From the NCBI GenBank assembly GCA_902509905.1, contig CABWZI010000002.1:56536-120535 (forward strand): 64,000 bases of DNA, in the 5' to 3' direction. Both the position numbers and the translations under genes were made by a program. Shown one piece after another: positions 1 to 7,505 of the stretch. The notes beneath the pieces are model-generated. The model did no database searches. It worked only from the letters and a program-made list of their open reading frames with translations, and had not been told where the DNA came from. Within the stretch, counting starts at the first letter, position 1; each line of letters opens with the position of its first letter. The stretch comes from an uncultured Gammaproteobacteria bacterium (GTDB lineage Bacteria > Pseudomonadota > Gammaproteobacteria > PS1 > Pseudothioglobaceae).

Positions 1-1
1 C

Positions 2-385
2 CTATTTCTGATCAGTGTCTTGAACTGTAGCTTTCTCTTTGCTTGGTTCTTTGACTTTATCTTTGTCAGCTTCCGTGACCATTATTGATGGCTCAGTTAT
101 AGCCCCTTTCTTTGAAATGATTAAGTTTCGAAGAATAGCATCGTTAAAACGGAAGTTATAGTTTAATTTATCAAGCGTTTCTTTGTCACACTCGATATTC
201 ATCATTAAATAATGCGCTTTGTAAATCTTGTTGATTGGGTAGGCCAGGTGTTTACGACCCCAGTCTTCATCCCTGTGAACAACACCACCACCAGTGGTGA
301 TCAGTTCTTTGTATTTTTCTATCATTGTAGTCACCTGAGAGCTTTGATCAGGGTGGACAATGAGAGTTACTTCATAATGTCTCAT
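2..385 (-). CDS. rpsF: 30S ribosomal protein S6
   Basis: This is a 127-aa protein with the S6 start [14 protein letters not shown], the conserved [14 protein letters not shown] segment near residue 42 and [10 protein letters not shown] near residue 78. S6 binds the central domain of 16S rRNA in the small subunit. The acidic, lysine-rich tail after about residue 97 is normal for proteobacterial S6. A clear ribosome binding site (AAGGAG) lies just upstream of the ATG. In gammaproteobacteria rpsF usually leads an operon with priB, rpsR and rplI; those would lie beyond the left edge of the window. The gene is complete, with its stop at positions 2-4. Confidence 0.97.
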   Translation of the reverse strand: MRHYEVTLIVHPDQSSQVTTMIEKYKELITTGGGVVHRDEDWGRKHLAYPINKIYKAHYLMMNIECDKETLDKLNYNFRFNDAILRNLIISKKGAITEPSIMVTEADKDKVKEPSKEKATVQDTDQK

Positions 386-528
386 CTACATCTCCTTATG
401 GATTAAAAAAGCTTGCCAACATCTGCCGGTCAAGCAAGGAAGTCGCTATTTTATACTAGTTATATCTTATGTATCAATTAATTACTGATCCTATCGCATT
501 ATATCAAGCAATAATATAAACTTGAATT

Positions 529-1203
529 ATGAAAACTAATCTTGAAATATGTATAGATAGCTGTTCTGGAATTGATGCAGCTGTTAAGGGAGGTGCTGAT
601 CGAATAGAACTTTGCAGTTCATTAGAGTATGGCGGTTTAACACCCACCATAGAGGTTTTAAAATATGCCTCGGAATGTGGCATTCAAGCTAGATCAATGA
701 TCAGACCGAGAAAAGGCGACTTTGTTTATTCTTTAGAAGAATTAAAAAAAATGCAAAGTGATATCGATATGGTTCGATCTTTCAAAATTGATGGAGTTGT
801 TTTCGGTGCGACATTACCTAATGGGAGTCTTGATCAAGATTTATTAGAAACATTAATTTCTTATTCAGTTGGCTTTAAAAAAACTCTTCATAGAGCAGTA
901 GATACAATGCCTAAAACAAAAGACTCTGTTCAGATAGGCATTCAGCTTGGGTTTGATACTATCTTGTCATCGGGGGGTAAAAATACAGCATTAGAGGGCT
1001 TATCAGTTTTGTCTGAAATGCACAAGTTAGCCTCTGGAAAAATTAACATTATGCCAGGATCAGGGGTCAATTCAAAAAGCGTTAAGCAGATTCTAAAAAA
1101 CTACCATTTTGATTGGATTCATTCTTCCTGCTCCATTGAAAAAAATGGTTACAAATTGACTGATATGCAATTAATCAAGAATCTTAAGAATGCAATTAAT
1201 TAA
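529..1203 (+). CDS. cutC: CutC family protein
   Basis: This 224-aa protein has the CutC signature: N-terminal LEICIDSCSGIDAAVKGGADRIELC, then LTPT, MIRPR near residue 57, and a late IMPGSGVN motif. CutC proteins are TIM-barrel proteins once linked to copper homeostasis; their true biochemical role is unsettled. The protein is slightly shorter than the E. coli one (about 248 aa). The ATG follows a short divergent intergenic region shared with rpsF. The 3' end overlaps mtgA by 14 bp, so the two are probably co-transcribed. No metal-binding cluster is obvious in the sequence. Confidence 0.9.
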   Translation: MKTNLEICIDSCSGIDAAVKGGADRIELCSSLEYGGLTPTIEVLKYASECGIQARSMIRPRKGDFVYSLEELKKMQSDIDMVRSFKIDGVVFGATLPNGSLDQDLLETLISYSVGFKKTLHRAVDTMPKTKDSVQIGIQLGFDTILSSGGKNTALEGLSVLSEMHKLASGKINIMPGSGVNSKSVKQILKNYHFDWIHSSCSIEKNGYKLTDMQLIKNLKNAIN

Positions 1204-1858
1204 AAAAAGGTTTTTCAAGATTGGAGTCATTCTTCTTCTAGCCATCTTGACTGTTTATATATTTAAATTAAATAATGAAGTTAAGGCTGAATTTTCAAAT
1301 CCACCTAATCTTCCAATCAATGTTAATCAGATTGAATATTCAATAAATGAGTATCCAGATGATTTAATTAATATGCTACTTCTGGTCGAGGATCAATCTT
1401 TTTACAATCATCATGGCGTTGACTTTAAAGAAATTGCTAGAGTCCTTTATGGTTATTTGTTTGAAGATAAGGCTCTTAGGGGTGCAAGCACCGTTTCTCA
1501 GCAACTAATTAAAAACTCTCTTTTATCTAGAGAAAAAACCTTGTCCAGAAAGTTAGAAGAGGCTTTGATGGCAATTCTTTTAGAAGCATCTTACGATAAA
1601 GATTTAATTCTTGAAAGGTATATGAATACGGTATATTTAGCTCAAAGAGGAGATGAGGCTTTTCATGGCTTTGCAAGTGGAAGTCTTTTTTACTTTGATA
1701 AAAATGTTGAAGATTTGAGTTTAGAGGAAATTGCAACACTTGTTGCCTTGCTGAAAGGACCCACATACTTAAATCCAGAAAACTATCCTGAGAGGCTTAA
1801 TAAGCGCGTCAATATGATTTTGTCGATGCATAAAAAATATAAGAGAATAATAAATTGA
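1190..1858 (+). CDS. mtgA: Monofunctional biosynthetic peptidoglycan transglycosylase
   Basis: This 222-aa protein has one N-terminal membrane anchor (about residues 8-26) followed by a glycosyltransferase family 51 domain. The first GT51 motif, EDQSFYNHHG, begins with the expected catalytic glutamate at residue 67. The second, GASTVSQQL, follows near residue 97, and YMNTVYL near residue 144. No transpeptidase domain follows, which separates it from class A PBPs. MtgA polymerises lipid II into glycan strands on the outer face of the inner membrane. The start overlaps the end of cutC by 14 bp, and the stop overlaps the TTG start of tsaB by 4 bp, so this is a compact operon. Confidence 0.92.
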   Translation: MQLIKKRFFKIGVILLLAILTVYIFKLNNEVKAEFSNPPNLPINVNQIEYSINEYPDDLINMLLLVEDQSFYNHHGVDFKEIARVLYGYLFEDKALRGASTVSQQLIKNSLLSREKTLSRKLEEALMAILLEASYDKDLILERYMNTVYLAQRGDEAFHGFASGSLFYFDKNVEDLSLEEIATLVALLKGPTYLNPENYPERLNKRVNMILSMHKKYKRIIN

Positions 1859-2511
1859 ATATATTAGCTATTGATACTTGCACAGATATAGCATCGGTTA
1901 CATTGAATAAGTCTGGAGAGTTTACTAGTAGGGTGTTGTCTGGAGTTGAGAAAACCTCTGGACATATTCTTAAGCTCTGTGATGAAGTTTTTAAAGAGTC
2001 CAAAACTCAACTTAATGAGCTTGATTTAATTTCATATTCTAAAGGACCTGGTTCATTTACCGGCGTCAGAATGTGTATTGGCGTTGTTCAAGGATTGTCT
2101 TTATCTATGCAAATTCCAACAATGAGTTTTACAACATTGGAGTTGATCGGATTCAGAGCGACACAACTTACAAAATCAAAAAAAATAGCAGTCGCATTAG
2201 ATGCGAGGATGGGGGAAGTTTATTGGGCAACTTATGTTGATGGTTTGATAGATAATATGAAGATATGCAATCCTCAAGAGGTTGATGATTTAGATTCAAG
2301 TTTTGTTGGAGTTGGAAGCGGCTGGAAGACATACAGTGAAGCCCTAAAAATAGCTTCAAATATAAACGATGTGAATCTATCCATCAAACCAGAATCATCA
2401 GCGTTAATAGAATTGTCTCTTCAGGCAATGAATGAGGGCTTAAAGGGAACTTTGCATCTCCCTCAGCCGATCTATTTACGAAACAACGTGGCTGAAAAAT
2501 CATTAAAATAA
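1855..2511 (+). CDS. tsaB: tRNA threonylcarbamoyladenosine biosynthesis protein TsaB
   Basis: This 218-aa protein is of the TsaB/YeaZ family. It begins MNILAIDTCTDIASV, an ASKHA-type phosphate-binding strand, and has the hallmark KGPGSFTGVRMCIGVVQGLS around residues 62-81. TsaB acts with TsaD and TsaE to place the t6A modification on ANN-decoding tRNAs. The start codon is TTG, overlapping the mtgA stop in a TTGA arrangement, which suggests translational coupling. Length is close to the usual 220-230 aa. It lies 26 bp upstream of ccmC. Confidence 0.93.
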   Translation: MNILAIDTCTDIASVTLNKSGEFTSRVLSGVEKTSGHILKLCDEVFKESKTQLNELDLISYSKGPGSFTGVRMCIGVVQGLSLSMQIPTMSFTTLELIGFRATQLTKSKKIAVALDARMGEVYWATYVDGLIDNMKICNPQEVDDLDSSFVGVGSGWKTYSEALKIASNINDVNLSIKPESSALIELSLQAMNEGLKGTLHLPQPIYLRNNVAEKSLK

Positions 2512-2537
2512 ATCCTTTTTTATAACTGCATAAATTT

Positions 2538-3275
2538 ATGTGGAAATGGATTCAAAGGCAAGCCTCTCCAAAGGTTTTTTATCAAACTTGTAATAGGCTT
2601 ATTCCATGGTTTTTTTGGCCATTTATAAGTTTGTTAATTTTAGGCTTATATTGGTCTCTTGTAGTCTCACCTGCCGATTATCAACAGGGAGATGGCTACA
2701 GAATAATTTTTATTCATGTTCCTAGCGCCATTCTTTCAATGATGGTTTATGCAGTCATGGCAATTGCTGGAGGAATTGGACTTATTTGGCAAATCAAGAT
2801 GGCTGAGATTGTAGCAAAAGTTTCAGCCCCAATTGGGGCTGGATTTACTATTATTGCTCTTGCTTCAGGTGCAATATGGGGTAAGCCAATGTGGGGCGCT
2901 TGGTGGGTGTGGGATGCAAGGCTAACTTCAGAGCTTGTGTTGCTTTTTTTATACCTTGCTTATATGTCTCTAAATAGCGCATTTGATAATCCTAGAACAG
3001 CGGCCAAATCCAGCTCAATTCTTGCAATAGTTGGTCTGATTAACCTTCCTATAATTCACTACTCTGTCAAGTGGTGGAATACGCTGCATCAGGGCTACTC
3101 TGTTGGCACTGGGGGCATCAAAGATCCGGATATGCAGATTGCACTAGCCTTGATGTTTGTTGCGTCAATTTTACTTTATGCATTGCTAGTTGCAATTAAG
3201 GCAAGGACTGAGGTGCTTATTCGTGAACAAAATTCTCGATGGGTTCAAGAGGAAGTAAGGAGTTTAATGTCATGA
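2538..3275 (+). CDS. ccmC: Heme exporter protein CcmC
   Basis: This 245-aa polytopic membrane protein shows about six hydrophobic segments. It carries the tryptophan-rich heme-handling motif WGAWWVWDARLT near residue 120. Two expected heme-ligand histidines are visible, one in IFIHVPSA and one in IIHYSVKWWNTLHQG. CcmC loads heme onto the chaperone CcmE in cytochrome c maturation system I. The gene overlaps ccmD by 4 bp (ATGA). No ccmA or ccmB lies upstream, where they usually are; tsaB is there instead. Confidence 0.96.
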   Translation: MWKWIQRQASPKVFYQTCNRLIPWFFWPFISLLILGLYWSLVVSPADYQQGDGYRIIFIHVPSAILSMMVYAVMAIAGGIGLIWQIKMAEIVAKVSAPIGAGFTIIALASGAIWGKPMWGAWWVWDARLTSELVLLFLYLAYMSLNSAFDNPRTAAKSSSILAIVGLINLPIIHYSVKWWNTLHQGYSVGTGGIKDPDMQIALALMFVASILLYALLVAIKARTEVLIREQNSRWVQEEVRSLMS

Positions 3276-3442
3276 CTATGGTAGAGATTTTCTCTTTTCT
3301 TCCCTATGGTAAATATGCATTCTATGTATGGCTAGCCTATGGAGTCTCAGCTTTAACAATCATTGCTCTTTTTGTTTCTGCTATGCGAAATCATGCAAAT
3401 ACTTTGTTAGCTCTGACAAATAAATTTTCAAGAAGTAAATGA
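3272..3442 (+). CDS. ccmD: Heme exporter protein CcmD
   Basis: This is a 56-aa protein with one central transmembrane helix (YAFYVWLAYGVSALTIIALFV) and a basic tail, as expected for CcmD. CcmD helps release holo-CcmE from the CcmABC complex. I place the start at the ATG that overlaps the ccmC stop by 4 bp. An earlier in-frame start inside ccmC is possible but would add residues unlike the family. The 3' end overlaps ccmE by 4 bp. Confidence 0.9.
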   Translation: MTMVEIFSFLPYGKYAFYVWLAYGVSALTIIALFVSAMRNHANTLLALTNKFSRSK

Positions 3443-3885
3443 CTAAAAGACAAAACCGAATGGTATTGGTGGGACTTCTTGTAACTGGAGTATTTTTGGC
3501 AGGATATCTTGGAATTAAAGCCTTCAGTGAGAACTTATTATATTTCTATACGCCCTCAGATATTGTTAATGGAAAGGCTCCAACCGAAAAAAGTTTCAGA
3601 GTGGGTGGTCTTGTAGAGAATGACAGCGTAAAAAGAGACGGGATGCTAGTTAATTTTTCTGTATCAGATAATTTGGAATCAATTGAGGTTACTTATGAAG
3701 GTATATTGCCTGACCTTTTTAGAGAAGGTCAAGGGGTTGTAGCTTCAGGATCAATATCTAATAAGTGTGTTGAGCAGACCTGTAAAAATACTTTTATTGC
3801 AACAGAAGTCTTAGCAAAGCATGATGAGAATTATATGCCACCTGAGGTTGCAGCTGCTCTGGAATCGCAGGAGGTAAAAGAATGA
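3439..3885 (+). CDS. ccmE: Cytochrome c maturation heme chaperone CcmE
   Basis: This 148-aa protein has an N-terminal membrane anchor (about residues 8-28) and an OB-fold periplasmic domain. The motif LAKHDENYMPPE near the C-terminus contains the histidine that binds heme covalently in the CcmE family. Length matches the usual 145-160 aa. It overlaps ccmD by 4 bp and ccmG by 4 bp, so the ccmCDEG genes form one translationally coupled unit. Confidence 0.96.
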   Translation: MTKRQNRMVLVGLLVTGVFLAGYLGIKAFSENLLYFYTPSDIVNGKAPTEKSFRVGGLVENDSVKRDGMLVNFSVSDNLESIEVTYEGILPDLFREGQGVVASGSISNKCVEQTCKNTFIATEVLAKHDENYMPPEVAAALESQEVKE

Positions 3886-4403
3886 AAAAAATACTGCCTT
3901 TATTAGTTTTTCTAGTGGTTGGAGTTTTCCTATTTCTAAGCTTAAATTCAGATCCAAATAAGTTACCTTCTCCACTTGTTGGAAAGAAGTTTCCAATAAT
4001 TGAAGGCACTGATTTTTACTCAAATGAAACTGTTAAATTAAATGATTTAATGGACAATAAGTTAGCACTTGTGAATGTGTGGGCTTCATGGTGCGTGACT
4101 TGCAGAAAAGAGCATCAAGTGATAATGAATATAGCTGAAAATACCAATCTGAAGCTCATTGGAATTAATTATAAGGATACAAAAAGTGATGGGGAGGAGT
4201 ACCTTAAGGTTATGGGTAACCCTTTCGACGAGATAGTTTTTGATCCTAATGGTGAAATCGGAATGGAGCTAGGGATATATGCTACTCCAGAAACTTTTCT
4301 AATTAGTAGAGAGGGTTTGATTATTCATAAACATATAGGAGAAATAACAAAAGAGATCTGGAATGAAAATTTTCTACCTCTTATTAATGTAACTGAAAGT
4401 TAA
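3882..4403 (+). CDS. ccmG: Thiol:disulfide interchange protein CcmG/DsbE
   Basis: This 173-aa protein has an N-terminal signal anchor (about residues 4-22) and a thioredoxin-fold domain with the active site WASWCVTC near residue 66. The late cis-proline segment ATPETFLI is also present. CcmG/DsbE keeps apocytochrome c cysteines reduced for heme ligation in the periplasm. It directly follows ccmE with a 4-bp overlap. In most system I operons ccmF sits between ccmE and ccmG; it is absent here. Confidence 0.93.
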   Translation: MKKILPLLVFLVVGVFLFLSLNSDPNKLPSPLVGKKFPIIEGTDFYSNETVKLNDLMDNKLALVNVWASWCVTCRKEHQVIMNIAENTNLKLIGINYKDTKSDGEEYLKVMGNPFDEIVFDPNGEIGMELGIYATPETFLISREGLIIHKHIGEITKEIWNENFLPLINVTES

Positions 4404-4457
4404 ATTTTTTTTAGTATTTTCCTGCTGAAAATTTTCTTAAATAACCCTGAATGACGC

Positions 4458-4486
4458 TTGACATAAGGGTTTATAAATGGATAATA
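4458..4486 (+). promoter_or_regulatory. Sigma70-type promoter of the HU gene
   Basis: A consensus -35 TTGACA (4458-4463) and a -10-like ATAATA (4481-4486) are separated by 17 bp. They lie about 70 bp upstream of the HU start codon. Transcription would start near 4493, at the foot of a hairpin formed by AAACCTT (4493-4499) and AAGGTTT (4513-4519). Confidence 0.6.
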
Positions 4487-4555
4487 AAATTGAAACCTTT
4501 TAAATTTTTTTCAAGGTTTTATATCAATTCTTTTTTAAATTAAGGAGTTAGAATA

Positions 4556-4828
4556 ATGAATAAATCAGATTTAGTTTCAGCAATTGCTGATAACTCAGGT
4601 CTTTCTAAAGCTGATGCTGCTAGAGCTTTAGAAGCAACAACTAGTGCTATCTCTGGTGCACTAGCCAGTGGTGACTCTGTTGCCATAACAGGTTTTGGTA
4701 GTTTCCTTGTCAGAGCTCGCGCAGCGCGCACTGGTAGAAACCCCCAAACAGGCGCTGCTATTCAAATTTCAGCATCAAATGTACCTGCATTTAAAGCAGG
4801 AAAATTATTAAAGGAATCTGTTAACTAA
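4556..4828 (+). CDS. hupB: HU family DNA-binding protein
   Basis: This 90-aa protein has the HU/IHF fold. It begins [21 protein letters not shown] and carries the dimer-core motif GFGSF and the DNA-binding arm region [14 protein letters not shown]. It binds and bends DNA without strict sequence preference as a nucleoid protein. The arm has RNPQTGAAI, the HU type, unlike the IHF subunit encoded at 33.4 kb. The gene has a strong ribosome binding site (AAGGAG) and its own promoter. A hairpin terminator follows. Whether it is HU-alpha or HU-beta cannot be told from this alone. Confidence 0.95.
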   Translation: MNKSDLVSAIADNSGLSKADAARALEATTSAISGALASGDSVAITGFGSFLVRARAARTGRNPQTGAAIQISASNVPAFKAGKLLKESVN

Positions 4829-4844
4829 TTAGATTTTTTGTCAG

Positions 4845-4885
4845 TATAATATGCCCGTTTCCTGATTTGATTCGGGCATTTTTTT
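4845..4885 (+). terminator. HU terminator overlapping the tRNA leader and promoter
   Basis: ATGCCCG (4851-4857) pairs with CGGGCAT (4873-4879), followed by seven Ts (4879-4885) that end directly against the first base of tRNA-Val. A TATAAT box at 4845-4850, with TTAACT 18 bp upstream, sits just before the hairpin. A GC-rich discriminator (GCCCG) follows it, as in stable-RNA promoters. The same bases may therefore stop HU transcripts and form the tRNA leader. Confidence 0.6.
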
Positions 4886-4961
4886 GGGCGCTTAGCTCAG
4901 TTGGGAGAGCATCGCCCTTACAAGGCGAGGGTCACAAGTTCAAGTCTTGTAGCGCCCACCA
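4886..4961 (+). tRNA. tRNA-Val (TAC)
   Basis: A full 76-nt cloverleaf is visible. The acceptor GGGCGCT pairs with AGCGCCC, the D-arm is GCTC/GAGC, the anticodon stem is TCGCC/GGCGA with loop CTTACAA (anticodon TAC), and the T-arm is ACAAG/CTTGT. CCA is encoded. It is followed after five bases by tRNA-Asp, so the two are probably co-transcribed. Confidence 0.97.
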
Positions 4962-4966
4962 AAAAC

Positions 4967-5043
4967 GGAGTGGTAGTTCAGCTGGTTAGAATACCTGCCT
5001 GTCACGCAGGGGGTCGCGGGTTCGAATCCCGTCCACTCCGCCA
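4967..5043 (+). tRNA. tRNA-Asp (GTC)
   Basis: A full 77-nt cloverleaf is visible. The acceptor GGAGTGG pairs with CCACTCC, the anticodon stem is CCTGC/GCAGG with loop CTGTCAC (anticodon GTC), and the T-stem is GCGGG/CCCGT. CCA is encoded. Its last 14 bases (5030-5043) recur exactly at 8905-8918, which marks it as the integration site of the following island. Confidence 0.97.
5030..5043 (+). repeat. Left attachment core, att copy in tRNA-Asp
   Basis: CGTCCACTCCGCCA at the 3' end of tRNA-Asp is repeated exactly at 8905-8918 in the same orientation. The next ~60 bp after each copy also align without gaps (about 39 of 63 positions by hand count). Each copy has a hairpin starting 43 bases after the CCA. 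This is the layout left by site-specific integration into a tRNA 3' end. Confidence 0.75.
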
Positions 5044-5085
5044 TCTTACTTGTTGTAATGTGTTTTATTTAACTCTAAAACGTTT

Positions 5086-5124
5086 CTAAGCCCTTTATAT
5101 AAAAAGGGCTTAGTTGTTTTATTT
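5086..5124 (+). terminator. Terminator after tRNA-Asp
   Basis: CTAAGCCCTTT (5086-5096) pairs perfectly with AAAGGGCTTAG (5103-5113), followed by a T-rich tract. It starts 43 bases after the tRNA CCA. A different but similarly placed hairpin follows the second att copy. Confidence 0.75.
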
Positions 5125-5164
5125 GAGTTTCTTTAATTTATGACTATTTTTCAGTGTTTCATTC

Positions 5165-5221
5165 AAAATGTGAAAAATAAGCTGCTTTTCACATTTTTAT
5201 GATTTTGCTTTTCACATTTTT
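5165..5221 (+). repeat. Cluster of ATGTGAAAA/TTTTCACAT repeats near the left island end
   Basis: AAAATGTGAAAA lies at 5165-5176 in inverted orientation to GCTTTTCACATTTTT at 5184-5198. The latter is repeated at 5207-5221, 23 bp further on. The same element recurs near the right end of the island (8821-8831, 8834-8844 and a variant at 8853-8863). The distribution fits recombinase arm-binding sites. The left cluster also lies just upstream of the first island gene and could instead be an operator. Confidence 0.55.
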
Positions 5222-5237
5222 TTAGACTTGGTTCATA

Positions 5238-5960
5238 TTGCCATATAATTTAGCTATGAACTCTACTTCTTATGATGAATGTGTTGAACAATATAATCAA
5301 GCGATCTTGAGTTTATGGAAACCTGTATTTGAAGATGCCACAAAACCGAATGAAAAAACCAATGTAGAATTCAAACAATTCTGTTTTCATGTTAAACAGG
5401 ACGAGTCACCAATTTGGTTTTTTGGGATGAATCCAAGTTTATTAGATTCTACTAATGAATTTATAAGTCAAACCACTCCCCCAGATAAAAACCTGATTGA
5501 AAAATTGGAAAAAGAACAAAAATATATGCACACAGAAATTCAGTATTTCAAAAGACCAATAAAGTTTTTTAAAGAAGAGGTAAAAATTCCAGAATTAAGA
5601 AAGCCCATATTTCATGATCTTTATCCAGTAAGACATACCAACCAAAAAGAATTTGTTAAATTCCTTGAAGATAATGATGATTTTTGTAATAGTCTTGACA
5701 AGGCAACAAAAGAACTAATAGATGGAATAATGCCAGAGATCATTGTCATAGCAAATGCCAAAGCATCAGAATTGATGCAAAAGATTTTTTTTGGAGAGAG
5801 CGAATCAAAAGGTGAAACTCTACGCCCTTATAAATTCAATGGGAAAAAAACAGATATGATTTTTTCTTCAATGTTAAGTGGTCAGCGTGCTCTCGATACT
5901 TATTCTCGCTCACGCCTCGCCAAAGAGATAATTGAAACTTGGAAGGATCGAAACAATTAA
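5238..5960 (+). CDS. Uracil-DNA-glycosylase-like protein (island gene)
   Basis: This 240-aa protein resembles the uracil-DNA glycosylase superfamily. IWFFGMNPSLLDS (about residues 59-71) looks like the first active-site loop, followed by a conserved HDLYPVRHTN segment. The hydrophobic strand PEIIVIANAKASELM and a late FSSMLSGQRALDTYSRSRLAKEI complete the pattern. A water-activating residue typical of UDG motif A is not obvious, so activity on uracil is uncertain. It may be a catalytically altered member. The start could also be the ATG 18 bases downstream, as neither has a clear ribosome binding site. It is the first gene of the tRNA-Asp island. Confidence 0.55.
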   Translation: MPYNLAMNSTSYDECVEQYNQAILSLWKPVFEDATKPNEKTNVEFKQFCFHVKQDESPIWFFGMNPSLLDSTNEFISQTTPPDKNLIEKLEKEQKYMHTEIQYFKRPIKFFKEEVKIPELRKPIFHDLYPVRHTNQKEFVKFLEDNDDFCNSLDKATKELIDGIMPEIIVIANAKASELMQKIFFGESESKGETLRPYKFNGKKTDMIFSSMLSGQRALDTYSRSRLAKEIIETWKDRNN

Positions 5961-6011
5961 TGAGTACATCCTACCGGGTTATTTTCCAAGTAAAGGAAAT
6001 GTAACTCCAAC

Positions 6012-6737
6012 ATGAAAAAATCCATAATCGCTTCTCTATCAATATTAGTTCTAGTATTGATATTTTTCAATATGAACAATCAGACTGATGATTTAAAAAG
6101 AGATGAGATTAACTTATCGACCAAGATAAGTTGCGGTGGAACCTTATGGAATATCCAAGAGAACATTGCTCCAATCGATAATTATCAGGTAATTATCACT
6201 AAACATGCCTGTACTAAAGGTGGTAAATACATAGAGGGACAGTTCTATGAAAATGGAAAGCCCTCAAAGCCATATCCTGGGATGGAAGGATATTCTTATT
6301 CTGGACAAATCACTGACTCTGATTACAATGTAGTTGTAGATTTCATTGGTGGTGGAGATGAGTTAAGTGTTGTTGATACTCCAGAAGGGTTTCCTCTTCT
6401 GACTATTCTGAGTTCTTTCTATGGTGCATCTAATACTTCCCATACTTACCTTTTATATTCAACTTTCCCTGTACTTAAAAAGATTACCGAGATTACCCAG
6501 CCTCTTAATATGTATCAAGTAACGAATAGAAATGGGAGTGAAAGAGAAGTCGATGGTTTTTATAGAGACAGTTCTGGCAATTTCTTGATTGATAGACTTA
6601 CAACAGAGGGAACTGAACTAGGTAAGTGTAATGCCTGCCAAGAATGGAGATTAGAGACATTAAAACTGGTTGATGGAAATATGGTCTCTATGGGTATTAG
6701 AGATTTTGATCTAGCTAATTACAAAAGAATGAATTGA
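6012..6737 (+). CDS. Unknown membrane-anchored or secreted protein (island gene)
   Basis: I do not recognise this 241-aa protein. It has a hydrophobic N-terminus (residues 4-20, MKKSIIASLSILVLVLIFF) without a clear cleavage site, so it is probably anchored with its body in the periplasm. The mature part is rich in Gly, Asp and Tyr and has four cysteines, including a CNAC pair near residue 203. It lies 51 bp after the UDG-like gene. No catalytic motif can be named. Confidence 0.6.
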   Translation: MKKSIIASLSILVLVLIFFNMNNQTDDLKRDEINLSTKISCGGTLWNIQENIAPIDNYQVIITKHACTKGGKYIEGQFYENGKPSKPYPGMEGYSYSGQITDSDYNVVVDFIGGGDELSVVDTPEGFPLLTILSSFYGASNTSHTYLLYSTFPVLKKITEITQPLNMYQVTNRNGSEREVDGFYRDSSGNFLIDRLTTEGTELGKCNACQEWRLETLKLVDGNMVSMGIRDFDLANYKRMN

Positions 6738-6828
6738 GCATTGAAAGGAAAACGGTTTATTTTGATATATAAATCTGATATTCTTATTTTATTATGACAA
6801 CCTTTTTTATTAATTTAAGGAGTAAAAA

Positions 6829-7119
6829 ATGGATTTACAAGGATTTCGGGAAGATAAAGGAGTTGAAGATTATTACAAGTCGACGAGAGATTTATTTCCA
6901 GAAGAAGGCACAATAGAGTGGTTTTTTGATAATCTCCAAAGTACGACAAATTGGCCATCAATGCAAAAAGGCGAGACAAAGGAAGTAGGAACTATTTGTG
7001 CTTACTGCGTCGATCGAATAGAGAGTAGTACTGAAATTAAGTGGTTTGAAGAAAATGACTTTCCATATGACTATTCAGTTTTTCTAGAGCTTGATGCTGC
7101 TGTTAAAGCGGCATTATAA
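6829..7119 (+). CDS. Hypothetical 96-aa acidic protein (island gene)
   Basis: This 96-aa acidic protein has no family I recognise. It has aromatic-rich segments (EDYYKSTRDLF, TIEWFFDNLQ) and one CAYC pair near residue 59. A strong ribosome binding site (AAGGAG, 6 bases before ATG) supports the start. It begins a tight run of four genes: two bases to the next, then none, then 15. These four probably form one transcription unit. Small acidic proteins in such runs are sometimes immunity or antitoxin proteins, but nothing here shows that. Confidence 0.6.
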   Translation: MDLQGFREDKGVEDYYKSTRDLFPEEGTIEWFFDNLQSTTNWPSMQKGETKEVGTICAYCVDRIESSTEIKWFEENDFPYDYSVFLELDAAVKAAL

Positions 7120-7121
7120 GT

Positions 7122-7505
7122 ATGAAAATTCTTCACTTGATTAATAAGCCCACAGAGGATTCAATTCATGCCAAAGGAATGACAAAAGTCAAAGACGAAA
7201 CGAATCATTATATTTCCTGTTGCTGGGATTTCAAATTGGAAGAAGCAAAAACACTGATTGGCGGAATGATATTTTTTCATGATACTAAATCTGAGAGATC
7301 TAAGTTAGGCGGGAATGTTGTAGATGTTCAAGCTGTAAGACTTGATGAAGAAACTGAATTTCATAAGGTTAACCCTGAGGATCAAAATAAAAAACAATCA
7401 AGAGTGATGTTTAAATTTGAAATTACTCCTGAAGGACGTGAACAAAGATGGAGGGGTAAAGATCACTCTATGAGTTGGACAAGCGGCATTATTGATTTAG
7501 AATAA
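7122..7505 (+). CDS. Hypothetical 127-aa protein (island gene)
   Basis: I do not recognise this soluble 127-aa protein. Visible features are CCWDF near residue 33, a hydrophobic GGMIFFHDTKSE stretch and a basic/aromatic C-terminal third (EGREQRWRGKDHSMSWTSG) that could be a binding surface. It starts two bases after the stop of the 96-aa gene and ends exactly where the next gene begins, so it is translationally linked to both. Confidence 0.55.
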   Translation: MKILHLINKPTEDSIHAKGMTKVKDETNHYISCCWDFKLEEAKTLIGGMIFFHDTKSERSKLGGNVVDVQAVRLDEETEFHKVNPEDQNKKQSRVMFKFEITPEGREQRWRGKDHSMSWTSGIIDLE

